This document shows, piece after piece, positions 16,173 through 24,840 of a stretch of 64,000 bases of DNA (positions within the stretch are counted from its first letter, which is position 1; every line of letters starts with the position of its first letter). The stretch is taken from the NCBI GenBank assembly GCA_963662355.1, contig OY759361.1, positions 186,001 through 250,000 on the forward strand, given 5' to 3'. The stretch comes from WTFY01 sp026713925. GTDB lineage: Bacteria > Pseudomonadota > Gammaproteobacteria > UBA4575. The notes beneath the pieces are model-generated. The model was not told the DNA's origin. It saw only the letters and a program-made list of their open reading frames with translations, and made no database searches. Position numbers and translations under genes: made by a program.

Positions 16173-17081
16173 TCATGCAGCCGGTTTTTCCGGGCTGCAA
16201 TAGCCACGCGCATACTCCAGCAACTCATCCATCGCACGTAGCCGAAATTTTTGCCGCTGACGTACAAAGGAAAAAGCTCTTTCAAGAGGAGGGTCAAGAT
16301 CCAGCTTGTTCAGCACCTGCAGTGTCAGCTCCTTTTCTATCGTTGCAGTGGATACAATCGATACCCCCATACCAGCTTCCACAGCTCCCTTGATGGATTC
16401 CGGGCTACCCAGCTCCAGACAAATGTTCAGATTATTCCTGTCCAGACCCATCTCGGTCATATACCCCATGATCACATCTCGTGTGCCCGAGCCTTCTTCA
16501 CGACATATAAACGGATAACGCATGAGCTTCTCCATTGAAATGGAACTACAGCTGGCCAAATCGTGGGCAGGTGGAACAATAACAACCAGATGATCAATAC
16601 GGCATATCTCTACCAGCAAATTCTTATTGGTTACAGGACCCTCCACTATCCCTAGATCGATCATGCTGTTTTCGATCATCGATACGATGCCTTCAGTATT
16701 CGAAACCTTCAGGCGCAACTGGATGTCAGGATACTTTTTGGTGAACCCGCTCAACAGGCTTGGCAACATGTACTCAGCAATCGTAGTACTTGCACCCAAT
16801 GTCAATGCGCCGCTCACATCGCCGGTGAGTTCCTTGACGAAATTCTCCATCTCTGCATACAACTCGAATATCTGCTCGGCATATTCGTACGACCTGCGTC
16901 CTGCTTCAGTCAACGTGACGCGGTTGTGGGTCCTGTCGAACAAGCGGGTATTAAAATGCTCTTCGAGCTGTCGCACCTGAAAAGTAACCGCCGGTTGTGT
17001 CATGTGCAGTGTTTCAGCAGCTTTGGTAAAGCTGAGCAATTTCGCAACAGTGTAGAAAACTTGTAACCGACGATCCGCCAT
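16173..17081 (-). CDS. LysR-family regulator of the CysL/YeiE type
   Basis: A 302-residue LysR regulator. Residues 1-60 hold the winged helix (FYTVAKLLSFTKAAETLHMTQPAVTFQVRQLEEHFNTRLFDR) and residues about 90-295 a type 2 periplasmic-binding-like effector domain. TIAEYMLPSLLSGFTKKYPDIQL with MIDLGIVEG resembles CysL of Bacillus and YeiE, which respond to sulfur compounds. That link is inference from sequence feel only. ATG 17081 is preceded by AGAGGGG. No target gene is adjacent: proS is divergent, with its start 318 bases away. Confidence 0.85.
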   Translation of the reverse strand: MADRRLQVFYTVAKLLSFTKAAETLHMTQPAVTFQVRQLEEHFNTRLFDRTHNRVTLTEAGRRSYEYAEQIFELYAEMENFVKELTGDVSGALTLGASTTIAEYMLPSLLSGFTKKYPDIQLRLKVSNTEGIVSMIENSMIDLGIVEGPVTNKNLLVEICRIDHLVVIVPPAHDLASCSSISMEKLMRYPFICREEGSGTRDVIMGYMTEMGLDRNNLNICLELGSPESIKGAVEAGMGVSIVSTATIEKELTLQVLNKLDLDPPLERAFSFVRQRQKFRLRAMDELLEYARGYCSPEKPAA

Positions 17082-17128
17082 TTGAACCCCTCTGGGCTTG
17101 TCCAGATGATTTATTTACGTAGTATACA

Positions 17129-17147
17129 CCCATGCTCTTGGCATGGG
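17129..17147. other. Inverted repeat between the LysR gene and proS
   Basis: CCCATGC and GCATGGG flank TCTTG, and outer CACCC/GGGTG could extend the stem. It lies 48 bases upstream of the LysR start with no following U-run, so it is more likely an operator or a transcript structure than a terminator. The rest of the 318-base gap shows nothing recognisable. Confidence 0.4.
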
Positions 17148-17399
17148 CGGGTGACTTTTAGAACACAGGAACCGAATACGAAGTAAACTCAACAGTCAAA
17201 GTACTGCAGCAGACAGCCTGGCATCACCGCCACGAATGGCTCTAAATTTTCATGCTGCATCAACCAAAAACTCAAACATGAAGTCAGTACCCACCCAAAC
17301 CCTAGATGTTCATCTGTTCATTCAGCACTTGATCACTCGACTACTCATCGGCGTCTGGATCTTGTTACCATGTCAGGCCACAAAACAGGTCAGGCCAAC

Positions 17400-19121
17400 A
17401 TGCGCGTAAGTCAGTTTCCATTATTTACACTCAAGGAATCTCCGGCTGATGCCGAGCTGGTGAGCCATCAGCTCATGCTGCGTGCAGGAATGATTCGCCG
17501 CCTAGCCTCGGGGCTGTACACCTGGCTGCCTGTCGGCCTTCGGGTTTTGCGCAAGGTGGAAACTATAATTCGTGAGGAAATGAACAAATCGGGCGCTGTT
17601 GAAGTGCTGATGCCTTCCGTACAACCTGCAGAACTCTGGGAACAGTCGGGACGCTGGGATCAGTATGGGCCCGAATTGCTGCGCATCCAAGACCGTCATG
17701 CCAGAAATTTTTGTTACGGCCCTACACACGAAGAGGTGATCACTGACCTAGTACGGCGTGAAATCAGGAGCTACAAGCAGTTACCGGTAAATTATTACCA
17801 GATACAAACCAAGTTTCGCGACGAGATAAGGCCCCGCTTCGGAGTTATGCGTGCACGTGAATTCAGCATGAAAGACGCCTACTCATTTCACCTGAGCAAA
17901 GAATGCCTGCAGTCCACGTACGAGGTGATGTACGCAACCTATGCTCGCATATTCAACCGTCTGGGACTGGAATTCAAGACGGTTGAAGCGGACACCGGCA
18001 GCATCGGCGGGAATGTCTCGCACGAATTTCATGTACTGGCGGACTCAGGGGAGGATGCAATCGCATTCTCTACCGAAAGTGATTACGCTGCCAACGTAGA
18101 ACTGGCTCCGGTCACACCTGTAATCCACGCTGGCATGACTTCTGTACAACCGCTTGAGAAAGTTGCGACACCTAACCAGCACAGCATAGAAGACGTATGC
18201 ACATTTTTGAATGTTTCCCCTGACCAGATTGCAAAAACACTAATCGTAAAAAGTGCAACAGATTCACTTGTCGCACTGGTTTTACGTGGAGATCACGAAC
18301 TTAACGCGGTCAAGGCACAGAAGCTGGAGAGTGTCGCCAATCCGCTGGTGTTCGCCAGTGAACAGGAAATCCAAGAATTACTGGGTTGTACAACAGGATC
18401 ACTAGGCCCGCTCCAGCTAAATTGCCCGGTCATTATTGATCACGCTGCTTATACACTGGAAAACTTCATTTGCGGCGCAAATGAAGAGGGCTTCCATTAC
18501 AAGAGCGTAAATTGGGACCGAGATCTAGCGAACTTCAGCCAATATGAGAGTAAGGACCTGCGCAAGATTGTTACTGGTGATGCCAGTCCGGATGGCAAGG
18601 GTTCGATTCTGGTAAAACGCGGGATTGAGGTAGGACACATCTTCCAACTCGGCGATAAATACAGCACTGCTCTCAATGCCAGTGTATTGGACAAGGACGG
18701 CAAGGAACAGATCGTAAAGATGGGTTGTTACGGAATCGGTGTGACACGTGTTGTAGCTTCTGCCATCGAACAGAACTTTGATGAGCGGGGCATCATCTGG
18801 CCACAGTCGATTGCGCCATTCAACATCTCGATTATCCCTATCAGCGCTAAAAAATCCGGGCAGGTTACCGACACCTGCGAATGGCTGTACAGGGAACTAG
18901 AAAACCTGGGCTTGGAAGTACTGCTGGATGACCGAGATCTGCGTGCTGGATTATTGTTTGCTGACCACGAACTAATAGGTATCCCTCATCGTGTTGTAGT
19001 CAGTGAAAGGGGACTGCAGCAGGACCAGATCGAATACAAGCACAGACGTGATCAACAAGCTAAACAGGTGCCCGTGGAAAATATTCTTGAGTTCCTGCGA
19101 GACAAAGTTCTTGCAACATAA
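17400..19121 (+). CDS. proS: Prolyl-tRNA synthetase, bacterial type
   Basis: A 573-residue class II aminoacyl-tRNA synthetase charging tRNA-Pro. The N-terminal MRVSQFPLFTLKESPADAE and LMLRAGMIRRLASGLYTWLP are diagnostic. Motif 2 (FRDEIRPRFGVMRAREFSMKDAYSF) is followed by the editing insertion domain (about 220-400) and the C-terminal anticodon domain. The start ATG 17400 gives the E. coli length (572); an in-frame ATG 17370 would add ten atypical residues. Confidence 0.96.
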   Translation: MRVSQFPLFTLKESPADAELVSHQLMLRAGMIRRLASGLYTWLPVGLRVLRKVETIIREEMNKSGAVEVLMPSVQPAELWEQSGRWDQYGPELLRIQDRHARNFCYGPTHEEVITDLVRREIRSYKQLPVNYYQIQTKFRDEIRPRFGVMRAREFSMKDAYSFHLSKECLQSTYEVMYATYARIFNRLGLEFKTVEADTGSIGGNVSHEFHVLADSGEDAIAFSTESDYAANVELAPVTPVIHAGMTSVQPLEKVATPNQHSIEDVCTFLNVSPDQIAKTLIVKSATDSLVALVLRGDHELNAVKAQKLESVANPLVFASEQEIQELLGCTTGSLGPLQLNCPVIIDHAAYTLENFICGANEEGFHYKSVNWDRDLANFSQYESKDLRKIVTGDASPDGKGSILVKRGIEVGHIFQLGDKYSTALNASVLDKDGKEQIVKMGCYGIGVTRVVASAIEQNFDERGIIWPQSIAPFNISIIPISAKKSGQVTDTCEWLYRELENLGLEVLLDDRDLRAGLLFADHELIGIPHRVVVSERGLQQDQIEYKHRRDQQAKQVPVENILEFLRDKVLAT

Positions 19122-19292
19122 ACCTGATACTGGATGTTACCTTGTGCTGTAGAGAATCCCCTTGTGTACTGGCCTCATCCATCGACAGCTTGGTGTCTTT
19201 GCCCTGTATTTTTATTGCTGGCTGCTGTAAAGTCGCGCTAGGCAAGTGATACAGCTTTAAAACACATCCCGACTCAAATACCAAATCTAAAC

Positions 19293-19622
19293 ATGACTAC
19301 CAGACTTCTTAATGCTGGCCTGATCACTGCAATTCTGTTCCTGCTTACCTCATGCGCAACGGTTCAACTGACTGAGGAAGGGAGAAAAGCTCGTGTCCTG
19401 AGTTTCGATGATGTAAAAAACTGTCAGAAAAATGGAGCGGCTACAGTTAGTGTGAATCAGAAAATGCTGAGTATTGTGCCGAAACAATCCTCCAGGATTG
19501 CAAAACAACTTTCAATTCTGGCACGAAACAGTGCCATTCACATGGGGGGAGATACTGTCGTACCCATGTCAAAAGTAGATAACGGCCAGCAGACCTTTGC
19601 AGTCTTTCGCTGTATTCCATGA
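19293..19622 (+). CDS. Small DUF4156-like lipoprotein
   Basis: A 109-residue protein with a lipoprotein signal peptide ending in LLTSC, so the mature part is about 90 residues. VRVLSFDDVKNCQ-like and LARNSAIHMGGDTVVPMSKVDNGQQTFAVFRC motifs fit the DUF4156 family of small envelope lipoproteins. Two further cysteines (in KNCQKNG and FRCIP) might pair. The function is unknown. It is separated from proS by 171 bases and from the substrate-binding protein gene by 315 bases, so it is probably its own transcript. Confidence 0.75.
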   Translation: MTTRLLNAGLITAILFLLTSCATVQLTEEGRKARVLSFDDVKNCQKNGAATVSVNQKMLSIVPKQSSRIAKQLSILARNSAIHMGGDTVVPMSKVDNGQQTFAVFRCIP

Positions 19623-19739
19623 CTTAGTAACGAATTTCCGGTACATACAGACAATCCAAGCAGGCCTGCCAGCATGATTCACATTGAATGCGTGCTCAAC
19701 TTCAACCTTCAGCCTCCAAACGGCCCATCAACATTTGTC

Positions 19740-19767
19740 TTGCATCCAATCAAGATGTGGATATACT
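19740..19767 (+). promoter_or_regulatory. Promoter candidate for the substrate-binding protein gene
   Basis: TTGCAT (19740-19745), a 16-base spacer and TATACT (19762-19767). The -35 is weak (3/6) and the -10 good (5/6). If used, the transcript has a leader of roughly 165 bases before the ATG. Confidence 0.4.
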
Positions 19768-19786
19768 ATGCAACAGTATTGCGTGT

Positions 19787-19849
19787 CCCTATGCACGCTA
19801 TTGCGTAGGGCTATGTAATTCGTGGGAAAACAGCTAAGTTTTGGCTGTT
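19787..19849 (+). other. Structured 5' leader with two hairpins
   Basis: Two potential hairpins lie in the leader of the substrate-binding protein gene: CCCTA(19787-19791)...TAGGG(19806-19810) with an inner CGC/GCG pair, and AACAGC(19829-19834)/GCTGTT(19844-19849) around a 9-base loop. No known riboswitch was recognised. The rest of the 315-base gap from 19623 holds no gene. Confidence 0.4.
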
Positions 19850-19918
19850 GTACAGTGTGTGGGCATGAGGTTCACATCTGGCTATTTTCGCAAAAAGTTA
19901 TTAAACCTCTTTGTTACT

Positions 19919-19930
19919 AAGGAGGAGGAG
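19919..19930 (+). promoter_or_regulatory. Unusually strong ribosome binding site
   Basis: AAGGAGGAGGAG contains the full anti-16S complement and ends seven bases before ATG 19938. It fixes this ATG as the start over an in-frame upstream codon at 19911, and suggests high translation. Confidence 0.8.
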
Positions 19931-19937
19931 TAAATAT

Positions 19938-21284
19938 ATGAAGAAGAAGATATGGTTAATGGTAGCGGTGCTAGGATCGATGTTCGCCACGAGCATAGCC
20001 TCAGCGGCGGACACGATGTATGTACCGATACCAAGTTATCGTGTGGGTCCGTATGCGGCGGGCGGCACGGGATATTTTGGTGGCATACTGGACTACTACA
20101 ACCTGCTGAATATGCGGGATGGTGGAGTCAATGACATCAAACTGATTTGGTCTGAATGTGAAACTGAATATTCAGTAGAGCGGGGTGTAGAGTGCTACAA
20201 GCGTTTGAAGGATCGTGAGGGAGGTGCGGTATTTTTTGATCCATTGAGTGTGGGCATTTCTACAGCGCTGATTGAGACAGGCCGTAAGGACAAGATGCCG
20301 ATCATTGCTGTGAACCACGGCAAGACCGCAGGCCAGCGTGGCGACATATTCCCATACTATTTCATGCCTGGTATCAACACGTATGATGAGCATTCGATCA
20401 TGGTGCATTTCATAGGAGATGTGCTTGAAGGCGGTCGTAGCAACTTAAAAGGCAAGAAGATTGCAATGTTGTACCACGGCTCACCATATGGTCGTGAGGC
20501 AATTGCATTCATGGACAGCATGTGCGAAAAGCATGGATGTACACATCATCCGCTGGAGGTTCCACATCCTGGTAATGAACAGCAGTCTCAGTGGATCAAC
20601 ATACGTAAACTGAAGCCGGACTATGTGTTGTTGCGGGGCTGGGGCGTTATGAACCCGGTTGCTATGCAGACGGCAGTACGTACCGGATACCCTGTAAGTC
20701 GTTTGATTGGTAACATCTGGAGCAATTCTGACGAGGATGTAATTCCTGCTGGAAAGGCTGCGGACGGTTATCAGGCAATTACTACACACCCTGCAGGAAC
20801 GGACTTTGTTGTGATTCAGGAGATTATCAAGACAGTATATGGAGCTGGTAAGGGTGATCTTCAGGACAAAAGCCGTTTAGGTTCGGTGTACTGGAATCTT
20901 GGCGTATTAGCTGGGGTTGTACACACCGAAGCGTTGCGCATAGCACAGGAGCGGTTTGGTAATCGTCCTCTGACCAGTACCGAGGCACGCTGGGGATTTG
21001 AGAATCTTCAGATTGATGCGGAGCGTATTGAAGAGTTAGGCGCGACGGGTCTGGTACCGGAGTTGAGTCTCACGTGTCTGGACCATGTTGGTGGCCATTT
21101 GGCTAAGTTCCAGCAATGGGATGCAGGCAAGCGGCAGTGGAACATTGTATCTGACTGGATTGAAGGTGATGTCCCGTTGTCACAGGCCATCATTGATGCA
21201 GGAGCAGAGAAATACGCTGCAGACAATGCAATCACCCCACGTCCTTGTACAACTGACAACAATGATGATGACTTTGACCTTTAA
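19938..21284 (+). CDS. Orphan ABC-type substrate-binding protein (branched-chain amino acid/urea type)
   Basis: A 448-residue periplasmic protein with a classical signal peptide (MKKKIWLMVAVLGSMFATSIASAAD, cleavage after SASAA-like ASA). The fold signals are those of type 1 periplasmic-binding proteins (HAAT family): YVPIPSYRVGPYAAGG, GGAVFFDPLSVGISTALIE, KGKKIAMLYHGSPYGREA and LKPDYVLLRGWG. The mature part has six cysteines and an acidic DNNDDDFDL tail. No permease or ATPase gene is nearby. A very strong ribosome site, CGT/GGT-rich codons and a perfect terminator suggest a highly expressed single-gene transcript. The ligand is unknown; amino acids, amides or urea are family options. Confidence 0.85.
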   Translation: MKKKIWLMVAVLGSMFATSIASAADTMYVPIPSYRVGPYAAGGTGYFGGILDYYNLLNMRDGGVNDIKLIWSECETEYSVERGVECYKRLKDREGGAVFFDPLSVGISTALIETGRKDKMPIIAVNHGKTAGQRGDIFPYYFMPGINTYDEHSIMVHFIGDVLEGGRSNLKGKKIAMLYHGSPYGREAIAFMDSMCEKHGCTHHPLEVPHPGNEQQSQWINIRKLKPDYVLLRGWGVMNPVAMQTAVRTGYPVSRLIGNIWSNSDEDVIPAGKAADGYQAITTHPAGTDFVVIQEIIKTVYGAGKGDLQDKSRLGSVYWNLGVLAGVVHTEALRIAQERFGNRPLTSTEARWGFENLQIDAERIEELGATGLVPELSLTCLDHVGGHLAKFQQWDAGKRQWNIVSDWIEGDVPLSQAIIDAGAEKYAADNAITPRPCTTDNNDDDFDL

Positions 21285-21305
21285 GGTCTGATTCAGCAAT
21301 CACTC

Positions 21306-21334
21306 AAAGCCGGGTTCCACAGGAACCCGGCTTT
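21306..21334 (+). terminator. Strong Rho-independent terminator
   Basis: AAAGCCGGGTTCC (21306-21318) pairs perfectly with GGAACCCGGCTTT (21322-21334) around a 3-base loop and runs into a T tract (CTTTTTTATT). It lies 21 bases after the substrate-binding protein stop. Confidence 0.93.
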
Positions 21335-21400
21335 TTTATTGCCTAGGTGAATCCCAAGTAACATATTACGAGAACTGCAACCCCATGTACGTCTGGCCAA

Positions 21401-24007
21401 TCAGGCAGCGACAGGATTCATGCTGGCAAAATTCAATCGATCCCCTTTCACATCTATCTGTACCATCTGACCCGGCTGTATTTCACCTGCTAGTAGCGCT
21501 TGAGCAAGCGGGTTTCCAACCATTTCCTGTATGGCCCGTTTCAAGGGGCGTGCACCGTACACGGGGTCGAATCCCGCATCTGCAAGCTTTGCCAAAGCAG
21601 AATCAGAAAATACCAGCCTGATTTCTCTGTCTATGACCCTTTTTTGCAGCTGTGCCAGCTGAATTTCAGCTATGCTTCGAATGTGTTTTTTCGCAAGTGA
21701 GTGAAACACTATGATGTCATCAATGCGGTTAATTAGCTCTGGCCTTAGCCTGGCATTTACAATCTCCATCACCGCCGTTTTCATTTTTTCATAATTGTCT
21801 GCAGCAGTGTTTTCATGAGATGCAAAATTTTGTATGACATCACTTCCAAGGTTCGATGTCATGTTGATAACTGTATTCTTGAAATCGACAGTGTTGCCGT
21901 GTCCATCTGTCAGGCGGCCGTCATCTAGCACCTGAAGCAAAATATTGAATACGTCCGGATGTGCCTTTTCAATCTCATCCAGCAATATCACACTATATGG
22001 TTTGCGACGTACGGCTTCCGTTAAATAACCTCCTTCTTCATAACCTACATACCCTGGCGGCGCACCAATCAATCGGGCTACAGAATGCTTTTCCATGAAC
22101 TCTGACATATCCAGGCGAATCAGCGCATCTTCATTGTCAAATAAAAATTCTGTCAATGCCTTGGTTAGTTCTGTTTTTCCTACACCGGTTGGGCCAAGAA
22201 ACAAAAAAGAGCCATTTGGCCGCCTTGGGTCTGAAATTCCGGCTCTGGACCGGCGGACTGCCTCCGAAATAACCTTCACTGCCTCATCCTGTCCAACTAC
22301 ACGCTTGCGCAATTCAGTTTCCATTTGTAACAATTTTTCACGTTCGCTGGCCAACATGTTTGCAACCGGGATACCTGTCCAGCGCGACAAAATGTCAGCC
22401 ACAGCAGTATCTGTCACCTTGTTACGCAATAAACGGTTTTCTTCAGTGCTGGCCGTGCCAGATTGCCGGAGCTGCTTTTCCAGTTCCGGAATGCGCCCAT
22501 ATTGCATTTCAGACATTTTTGCCAGATCGCCTGCACGGCGTGCAGCATCCAGTTCGATACGAGCCTCTTCCAGGGCTTCCTTGATTTCCCTTGAGCTTTG
22601 CACTACAGATTTTTCTGATCGCCAGATTTCCTCAAGATCTGCATATTCCTTTTCCAGTTTCCCTATTTCAGCTTCCAACCCTGCCAGATGTTTTCTGGAT
22701 GCATCATCGGATTCCTTCTTTAACGCTTCTCTCTCAATCTTAAGTTGAATCAGCTTGCGATCAAGTCTGTCCATGGATTCCGGTTTTGAGTCAATCTCCA
22801 TACGAATGCGCGAGGCAGCTTCATCGATTAGATCAATGGCCTTGTCGGGCAACTGACGATCAGAAATATAGCGATGTGAAAGTGTCACTGCATTGACGAT
22901 TGCAGGGTCAGTAATATCAACACCATGATGCGTTTCATAGCGCTCTTTCAGACCCCGTAAAATTGCAATTGTGTCTTCAACTCCGGGCTCATTCACGACA
23001 ATTTTCTGGAAGCGCCGTTCCAGGGCTGCATCTTTTTCAATGTATTTACGATACTCATTCAATGTGGTTGCCCCTACGCAATGGAGCTCCCCACGGGCCA
23101 GAGCCGGCTTTAGCATATTTCCTGCATCCATAGCCCCCTCGGCCTTGCCAGCACCTACCACGGTATGCAGTTCATCAATGAATAAAATGATCTGGCCTTC
23201 CTGCTTGGACAGTGCTTTCAGAACCGCTTTCAGACGTTCTTCAAATTCGCCACGGAATTTTGCACCTGCAATCAGGGCACTCAAATCAAGTGACAGAAGC
23301 TTCTTGTTTTTGATTCCTTCAGGTACCTCGCCGTTTACAATGCGCTGCGCAAGCCCTTCAACGATTGCAGTTTTTCCCACACCGGGTGCACCAATGAGTA
23401 CAGGATTGTTTTTGGTGCGCCGTTGCAAAACCTGAATAGCACGACGGATCTCATCATCCCGCCCAATCACTGGGTCCAGCTTTCCTTGCAGTGCCTGTTC
23501 AGTCAAATCGATGGTATATCTGGACAATGCCTGGCGTGTATCCTCGGCATTGGGATCCGTTACATTCCCGTCTGTACGCATTGACCTGAATGCGGCGGCA
23601 ACTGCTGACTTGTCAGCACCGGCATCTTGCAGGATCTTGCCCAGCTCGCCTTTGTCATCCAATGCGGCCAGAGCAAAAACTTCAGATGCGATGTATTCAT
23701 CCCCCTGCTGCTGAGCCAGCTTGTCTGTGACATTGAGTAAATTCCCCAAAGAATTGGAGACATGAATTTCACCCCCCGTACCCGACACGGCAGGCAAACG
23801 CTGTATGACTTCATCACAACGCTGCTTCATGAGGCTTACATCCACGCCTGCACGCTGTAATAAGGCTGCAACCGAACTGTTTTCCTGAGTAAGCATTGCA
23901 TACATAAGGTGCACCGGTTCAATGAACTGGTGTTCACGCCCCACTGCAATTGACTGCGATTCTTGCAGCGCAAGCTGAAACTTGGAAGTTAGTTTCTCCA
24001 TTCGCAT
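21401..24007 (-). CDS. clpB: Disaggregase chaperone ClpB
   Basis: An 868-residue AAA+ chaperone that, with DnaK, pulls proteins out of aggregates. The N domain covers about 1-145. AAA-1 has Walker A GAPGVGKTAIVEGLAQRI. A long coiled-coil middle domain runs about 400-520 (EALKKESDDASRKHLAGLEAEI and on). AAA-2 has GPTGVGKTELTKAL, and the C-terminal domain follows. The middle domain separates it from ClpA/ClpC. A heat-shock promoter lies directly upstream. It is third in the order rluD-pgeF-clpB known from E. coli. Confidence 0.97.
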   Translation of the reverse strand: MRMEKLTSKFQLALQESQSIAVGREHQFIEPVHLMYAMLTQENSSVAALLQRAGVDVSLMKQRCDEVIQRLPAVSGTGGEIHVSNSLGNLLNVTDKLAQQQGDEYIASEVFALAALDDKGELGKILQDAGADKSAVAAAFRSMRTDGNVTDPNAEDTRQALSRYTIDLTEQALQGKLDPVIGRDDEIRRAIQVLQRRTKNNPVLIGAPGVGKTAIVEGLAQRIVNGEVPEGIKNKKLLSLDLSALIAGAKFRGEFEERLKAVLKALSKQEGQIILFIDELHTVVGAGKAEGAMDAGNMLKPALARGELHCVGATTLNEYRKYIEKDAALERRFQKIVVNEPGVEDTIAILRGLKERYETHHGVDITDPAIVNAVTLSHRYISDRQLPDKAIDLIDEAASRIRMEIDSKPESMDRLDRKLIQLKIEREALKKESDDASRKHLAGLEAEIGKLEKEYADLEEIWRSEKSVVQSSREIKEALEEARIELDAARRAGDLAKMSEMQYGRIPELEKQLRQSGTASTEENRLLRNKVTDTAVADILSRWTGIPVANMLASEREKLLQMETELRKRVVGQDEAVKVISEAVRRSRAGISDPRRPNGSFLFLGPTGVGKTELTKALTEFLFDNEDALIRLDMSEFMEKHSVARLIGAPPGYVGYEEGGYLTEAVRRKPYSVILLDEIEKAHPDVFNILLQVLDDGRLTDGHGNTVDFKNTVINMTSNLGSDVIQNFASHENTAADNYEKMKTAVMEIVNARLRPELINRIDDIIVFHSLAKKHIRSIAEIQLAQLQKRVIDREIRLVFSDSALAKLADAGFDPVYGARPLKRAIQEMVGNPLAQALLAGEIQPGQMVQIDVKGDRLNFASMNPVAA

Positions 24008-24043
24008 GATGTAACTCCAGATGATGTATTTGCCTGTACTGTG

Positions 24044-24072
24044 AAATGGGGGCTCGTGATGGCTGATTCAAG
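24044..24072 (-). promoter_or_regulatory. Sigma-32 (RpoH) heat-shock promoter of clpB
   Basis: On the minus strand CTTGAAT (24072-24066), a 14-base spacer and CCCCATTT (24051-24044) match the RpoH consensus CTTGAAA-N(11-16)-CCCCATnT with one mismatch. The predicted transcript start leaves a leader of about 30 bases before the clpB ATG at 24007. Confidence 0.85.
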
Positions 24073-24086
24073 TTGTTTGTAGGAAC

Positions 24087-24833
24087 TTATGAGGATTTCA
24101 TCCACAACAGGGTTGCCATGCGCCCGGTTACACCATCACGCCGATATGAAAAGAACTTCTGGTGTTGTGTATAAGTACAGTATCCCCCGCCCGATATGGC
24201 CTGCACATCCTTTGCGGTTAAAATATTTTTTGCAATCTGATAAATGTCAGCCAGATATTTGTCAGCCTTGATTGCCTGAAATGCGGATGCATGTACCGGG
24301 CTTTTCAACACAAACCGGTTCCGCAGTTCTTCCCCTACTTCATATTTGCCAGGTCCAATAGCAGGACCCAGCCAACACAGGACACTAGGGGCCGCCACTG
24401 GTAATGCAGCCAAGGTGTTTTCCAGAATGCCACTCAGTAATCCCTGCCATCCGGCATGCGCCACTGCTATACAGCTTCCCTCACGATTACAAAACAGTAC
24501 AGGCAGACAATCCGCGGTCAGCACACCACAAACCACACCAGGAGTTACGGTGTAAGCTGCATCTGCCTGCACGTGATGACAATTTTCTGCAGAAAGTTTT
24601 ATGACCTGTGCACTGTGTCGCTGATCCAGCCAGCAAGGCTCGCTTGGAAGACGCAATGCTTTACACAAAAACTGTCTGTTTTTCAGGACATGCTGCTCAT
24701 TGTCGCCAACATGTGAAGCCAAGTTGAATCCTGAAAAACTGCCTTCACTGAAACCACCGCACCGTGTTGTTGAAACACTGGCTACTTGTTCAGGGGCCAG
24801 CCAGTCAGGTGTTATCCAGTCAGAATACTGCAT
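24087..24833 (-). CDS. pgeF: Purine nucleoside phosphorylase/laccase-domain protein YfiH (PgeF)
   Basis: A 248-residue multicopper polyphenol oxidoreductase-fold protein. Seen: STTRCGGFSEGSFSGFNLASHVGD, DQRHSAQV, LTADCLPVLF and AVAHAGWQGL, giving the His-Cys-His zinc site. Family members act on adenosine and edit a misincorporated amino acid in peptidoglycan precursors (PgeF). The start ATG 24833 (MQYSDWITPDWLAPEQV) is chosen; the frame extends further up but without family similarity. It follows rluD by seven bases, as in E. coli. Confidence 0.93.
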   Translation of the reverse strand: MQYSDWITPDWLAPEQVASVSTTRCGGFSEGSFSGFNLASHVGDNEQHVLKNRQFLCKALRLPSEPCWLDQRHSAQVIKLSAENCHHVQADAAYTVTPGVVCGVLTADCLPVLFCNREGSCIAVAHAGWQGLLSGILENTLAALPVAAPSVLCWLGPAIGPGKYEVGEELRNRFVLKSPVHASAFQAIKADKYLADIYQIAKNILTAKDVQAISGGGYCTYTQHQKFFSYRRDGVTGRMATLLWMKSS

Positions 24834-24840
24834 GGGGAAG

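Noticed and set aside
17082..17399. tRNA gene in the LysR-proS gap or other intergenic gaps
   Set aside because: No cloverleaf with a T-loop signature (GGTTCGAATC-like) and CCA-type end was found in the gaps read.
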